A stretch of 6,389 bases of DNA from JACOVP01 sp035289145. Its GTDB lineage: Archaea > Nanobdellota > Nanobdellia > SCGC-AAA011-G17 > UBA489. The position numbers were made by a program, and so were the translations under genes. Shown here piece after piece: positions 4,844 through 6,389 of the stretch. Position 1 is the stretch's first letter. Every line of letters begins with the position of its first letter. The stretch is taken from positions 1 to 6,389 of the forward strand of contig DATDXZ010000010.1 in the NCBI GenBank assembly GCA_035289145.1. Reading direction: 5' to 3'. Under the pieces are notes generated by a model that worked only from the letters and a program-made list of their open reading frames with translations, searched no databases and was not told the origin of the DNA.

Positions 4844-5617
4844 TCACACTAAAATAACATAAGCCCCGACTCCCAATGCCAACAACAATACATATCCTGC
4901 AATCCATCTCAAATTTTCCCTTCTGTTAAGCACATAAATAAAAGAAAAATGCATAACGCACAAACTTACAATAAATGTTAACAATGTTGCCCAAAGCAAT
5001 TCACTAGGAAGAGTTCTATTCCCAACCGAGACTATATTTGCACCAAGAATAAGAGGCACAGAAAGTAAATAAGAGAATTTCACAGCTTCTTTTTCAGGCA
5101 ATCCTATCAACAAACCAGCAGTAATAGTCGTACCACTTCGTGAAATACCTCTAAATAAAGAGAATACCTGCATACATCCAATGAGCAAAGCTCCTCCAAT
5201 ACCAAGACGCCTCTTAGCTAGTCTGGGCGCAGCAGAACCAACAAGTAGAACAATACTTGTAATTAAGAACCCGAGAGCCAGCATACCAATATTTCCAGAA
5301 ATCTGTGTAATAATCTCGCGCAACAAAAAGCCAGAGATTGCAGCAGGAATGCTAGCAACTACTAGCAGGACTCCTAGTCTACCATCTGGTGTTTGAAAGC
5401 GTAAAGATAAAAGTTCTCGCAGAATATTTGTGATGTCTCGCCCAAAATAAACAAAAACAGCCATTAACGTCCCAAAATGCAAAGCAATTCCGAAAAACAA
5501 ACCCTCATCATAACCAAACAACAGTTCGAGTAATGCAAGATGACCTGAGCTTGAAACAGGAAACCACTCAGTAATTCCCTGCACAACCGCAAGTATCAAT
5601 GCAATAAGAAGATCCAT
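4844..5617 (-). CDS. uppP: Undecaprenyl/polyprenyl-diphosphate phosphatase (BacA/UppP)
   Basis: Membrane enzyme that dephosphorylates polyprenyl diphosphate to regenerate the lipid carrier used for cell-surface glycan assembly. In an archaeon this probably serves protein glycosylation rather than peptidoglycan. The 257 residues (E. coli 273) carry both family motifs: QGITEWFPVSSSGH (13-26, the (E/Q)xxxE motif with Q13, E17 and H26) and RGISRSGTT (156-164). The latter corresponds to PGxSRSxxT with the first Pro replaced by Arg; R160 matches the essential Arg of the family. Hydrophobic segments are evident at about 1-14, 41-58, 82-99, 108-128, 141-153, 165-175, 183-197, 208-229 and 238-257. The ATG at 5617 is supported by a TATA box 25.5 nt upstream and by MDLLIALILAVVQG, the usual family N-terminus. 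The RelE-like gene follows on the same strand but has its own promoter. Confidence 0.95.
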   Translation of the reverse strand: MDLLIALILAVVQGITEWFPVSSSGHLALLELLFGYDEGLFFGIALHFGTLMAVFVYFGRDITNILRELLSLRFQTPDGRLGVLLVVASIPAAISGFLLREIITQISGNIGMLALGFLITSIVLLVGSAAPRLAKRRLGIGGALLIGCMQVFSLFRGISRSGTTITAGLLIGLPEKEAVKFSYLLSVPLILGANIVSVGNRTLPSELLWATLLTFIVSLCVMHFSFIYVLNRRENLRWIAGYVLLLALGVGAYVILV

Positions 5618-5638
5618 GTAAATTCACACAAAAGTCGA

Positions 5639-5646
5639 TTAATAAA
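5639..5646 (-). promoter_or_regulatory. TATA box of uppP
   Basis: The minus strand reads TTTATTAA, identical to the alaS box, centred 25.5 nt before the uppP ATG. This predicts a leaderless transcript starting at or near the ATG. Confidence 0.65.
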
Positions 5647-5665
5647 TCTTATGAAGACAAATATA

Positions 5666-5684
5666 TTTCTTTCTAAGAAAGAAA
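5666..5684. repeat. Inverted repeat upstream of the uppP promoter
   Basis: TTTCTTTCT and AGAAAGAAA are perfect 9-bp arms around a single central A. The repeat lies 20 bp upstream of the uppP TATA box and about 27 bp past the stop of the small CxxC gene. It could be an operator for uppP or the 3'-end hairpin of the CxxC gene. The homopurine/homopyrimidine composition lowers its significance. Confidence 0.4.
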
Positions 5685-5702
5685 AATAAATGAAAATAAA
5701 AA
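5682..5702 (-). terminator. T-rich terminator of the small CxxC gene
   Basis: The minus strand just after the CxxC gene stop (5711-5713) has two T5 tracts (5698-5702 and 5682-5686) and a T4 tract between them. Archaeal RNA polymerase commonly terminates at such T-runs without a hairpin. Confidence 0.5.
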
Positions 5703-5710
5703 TAGCCCTA

Positions 5711-5884
5711 TTAGGATCGGCAATCCCAACAGAGAGCAGTTCTCGCAATCTGCTTCGTGCGTAGTGTACGCATCACTTCTTCAACAGCCATGCCTTCGCC
5801 GTATTGAGCAAGGTCATAGCTCAAGTCAAAGAGTGCGCCGCACCGTCTGCAAGGTACTGCCATTGCAATAGTCTGCGTTCTCAT
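5711..5884 (-). CDS. 57-residue two-CxxC zinc-knuckle protein
   Basis: A short gene ATG (5884) to TAA (5711). The product begins MRTQTIAMAVPCRRCGALFD and ends TALCWDCRS. Two CxxC pairs, C12/C15 and C52/C55, flank a 36-residue helical stretch (LAQYGEGMAVEEVMRTLRTKQ region), a layout suited to one four-cysteine zinc site. A TATA box at the usual distance before the ATG and a T-rich tract after the stop support a real, monocistronic, leaderless gene. The frame avoids stops although the surroundings are very AT-rich, and its base composition is visibly more GC-rich than the flanks. It should be a small cytoplasmic protein, possibly nucleic-acid binding or an accessory zinc ribbon. I do not recognise the family. 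Confidence 0.7.
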   Translation of the reverse strand: MRTQTIAMAVPCRRCGALFDLSYDLAQYGEGMAVEEVMRTLRTKQIARTALCWDCRS

Positions 5885-5905
5885 GAATAAAATAGATCTT
5901 AATTC

Positions 5906-5913
5906 TTTATATA
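5906..5913 (-). promoter_or_regulatory. TATA box of the CxxC gene
   Basis: Reads TATATAAA on the minus strand, centred 25.5 nt before the ATG at 5884. On the plus strand the same bases read TTTATATA, an exact consensus, so the box could also fire rightward from about 5936. No plus-strand gene follows. Confidence 0.55.
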
Positions 5914-5972
5914 TTCATAAACACCTGAAAACGATATTTTTTTATACATGTAATTTTATATACCAAGTCACT

Positions 5973-5997
5973 AAAAAAAGACAAACGCTCTTTTTTT
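5973..5997. terminator. Bidirectional hairpin/T-run terminator
   Basis: AAAAAAAGA (5973-5981) and TCTTTTTTT (5989-5997) pair over 9 bp around the loop CAAACGC, so both strands end in T7. On the minus strand it begins within the stop codon of the open frame to its right and should end that transcript. It could equally stop any rightward transcript from 5906. Confidence 0.6.
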
Positions 5998-6241
5998 AAA
6001 CTGTCTCACTAGAAAACGACAACTTTGTGCCACTGAAAAAAGAGACACCTAATATGCTGCTAGGCATTCCATGATTTGCAGGCATAGATAATATCTGAAC
6101 AACTCTATGATACTTTCCTTCAGCAGGACCAATAGGACCATAATTTTCAAAAACTCTCTGGTCAGCTATTCTGCAAAACGAGAGCTGATGAGGTGCTCCT
6201 CCAAAAAACAAGTGACTCTTTATATCTTGCGAGATTCCCAA
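5996..6241 (-). CDS. Uncharacterised open frame, start unresolved (possibly decayed)
   Basis: Encodes 81 residues from a TTG at 6241. The frame is open without any ATG or GTG up to a TAA at 6353-6355, giving about 119 codons in all. The extended reading (about KFTQRFKKNKGEKIY, then TWLKRNTLPHLELGISQDIKSH, HQLSFCRIADQRVFENYG, GPAEGKYHRVVQILSMPANHGMPSS) looks protein-like, and a hairpin/T7 terminator sits exactly at its stop. In the neighbouring frame an ATG (6353) begins MYIK and would join FTQRF after loss of one A, so a single-base frameshift near 6341-6344 is possible. A weak TTAAAAGA sits 26.5 nt before the TTG. I recognise no domain. It could be an intact gene with a TTG start, a frameshifted gene, or a remnant of a gene entering from the right. 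Confidence 0.4.
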   Translation of the reverse strand: MGISQDIKSHLFFGGAPHQLSFCRIADQRVFENYGPIGPAEGKYHRVVQILSMPANHGMPSSILGVSFFSGTKLSFSSETV

Positions 6242-6340
6242 TTCAAGGTGGGGGAGGGTATTTCTTTTAAGCCAAGTATCAAAATTATCTTTTTCATCGT
6301 ATATTTTTTCTCCTTTGTTCTTCTTAAAGCGTTGAGTGAA

Positions 6341-6368
6341 TTTTAATGTACATTAAAATGTACATTTT
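6341..6368. repeat. Two adjacent TGTACA-centred palindromes
   Basis: TTTTAATGTACATTAAAA (6341-6358) is a perfect 18-bp palindrome. AAAATGTACATTTT (6355-6368) is a perfect 14-bp palindrome sharing four bases with it. The centres are 12 bp apart and the common core is AATGTACATT/AATGTACATT-like. This is the form of a tandem operator for a dimeric regulator, placed upstream of the open frame to the left and close to the window edge. Confidence 0.6.
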
Positions 6369-6389
6369 TTCTATACATCCACTCTCATC

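Noticed and set aside
5758..5772. Hairpin TGCGTA-GTG-TACGCA
   Set aside because: It lies inside the CxxC gene (Thr-Leu-Arg codons) and is short; no regulatory reason to report it.
6107..6346. Plus-strand open frame, 79 codons
   Set aside because: Its translation is Phe/Ile-rich low complexity opposite a more protein-like minus frame that has a terminator at its end.

Overview
The window looks archaeal, most likely from a small-genome DPANN lineage (Woesearchaeota/Pacearchaeota-like). The clearest evidence is promoter architecture. Five genes (alaS, a ribbon-helix-helix gene, a RelE-type toxin gene, uppP and a 57-residue CxxC gene) each have an archaeal TATA box (TTTAAATA, TTTATATA or TTTATTAA; for the CxxC gene the reverse complement TATATAAA) centred 25.5-26.5 nt upstream of the ATG. 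None of them has a Shine-Dalgarno sequence, so their mRNAs are probably leaderless. AT-rich DNA and a coiled-coil gene pair at the left edge, of a kind I associate from memory with these archaea, agree with this. The lineage is an inference; no marker gene fixes it.

Layout. Positions 1-951 (+) hold two closely spaced genes for uncharacterised helical/coiled-coil proteins. Positions 952-1418 are non-coding and are the most unusual part: two diverged copies of a ~92-nt double hairpin (1019-1110 and 1222-1312). The stems are perfect or nearly perfect although the stem sequences differ, and each copy is followed by TATAACTG, exactly 24 nt, then AGAGG. Next come an unrecognised 163-residue protein (1419-1910) and, 18 nt later, a membrane-anchored protein with a short Gly-X-Y stalk (1929-2408).

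Positions 2446-4236 (+) encode a bacterial-type alanyl-tRNA synthetase. It keeps the catalytic, tRNA-recognition and editing domains but ends exactly where the C-Ala domain would begin. Positions 4257-4801 hold a toxin-antitoxin pair in an unusual convergent, stop-to-stop arrangement. The RHH antitoxin is on the + strand with a TACTAC-type operator over its start site; the RelE/YafQ-like toxin is on the - strand with its own promoter.

The right third is transcribed on the - strand: uppP (polyprenyl-diphosphate phosphatase, membrane), a tiny two-CxxC protein too short for routine gene calling, and an open frame of doubtful start near the edge (5996-6352). That frame has a bidirectional hairpin terminator at its 3' end and two adjacent perfect TGTACA-centred palindromes upstream.

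Functionally, alaS serves translation and uppP serves lipid-carrier recycling for surface glycan assembly. The toxin pair is a self-contained regulatory or defence unit. The double-hairpin region and its two downstream genes form an accessory block of unknown role.
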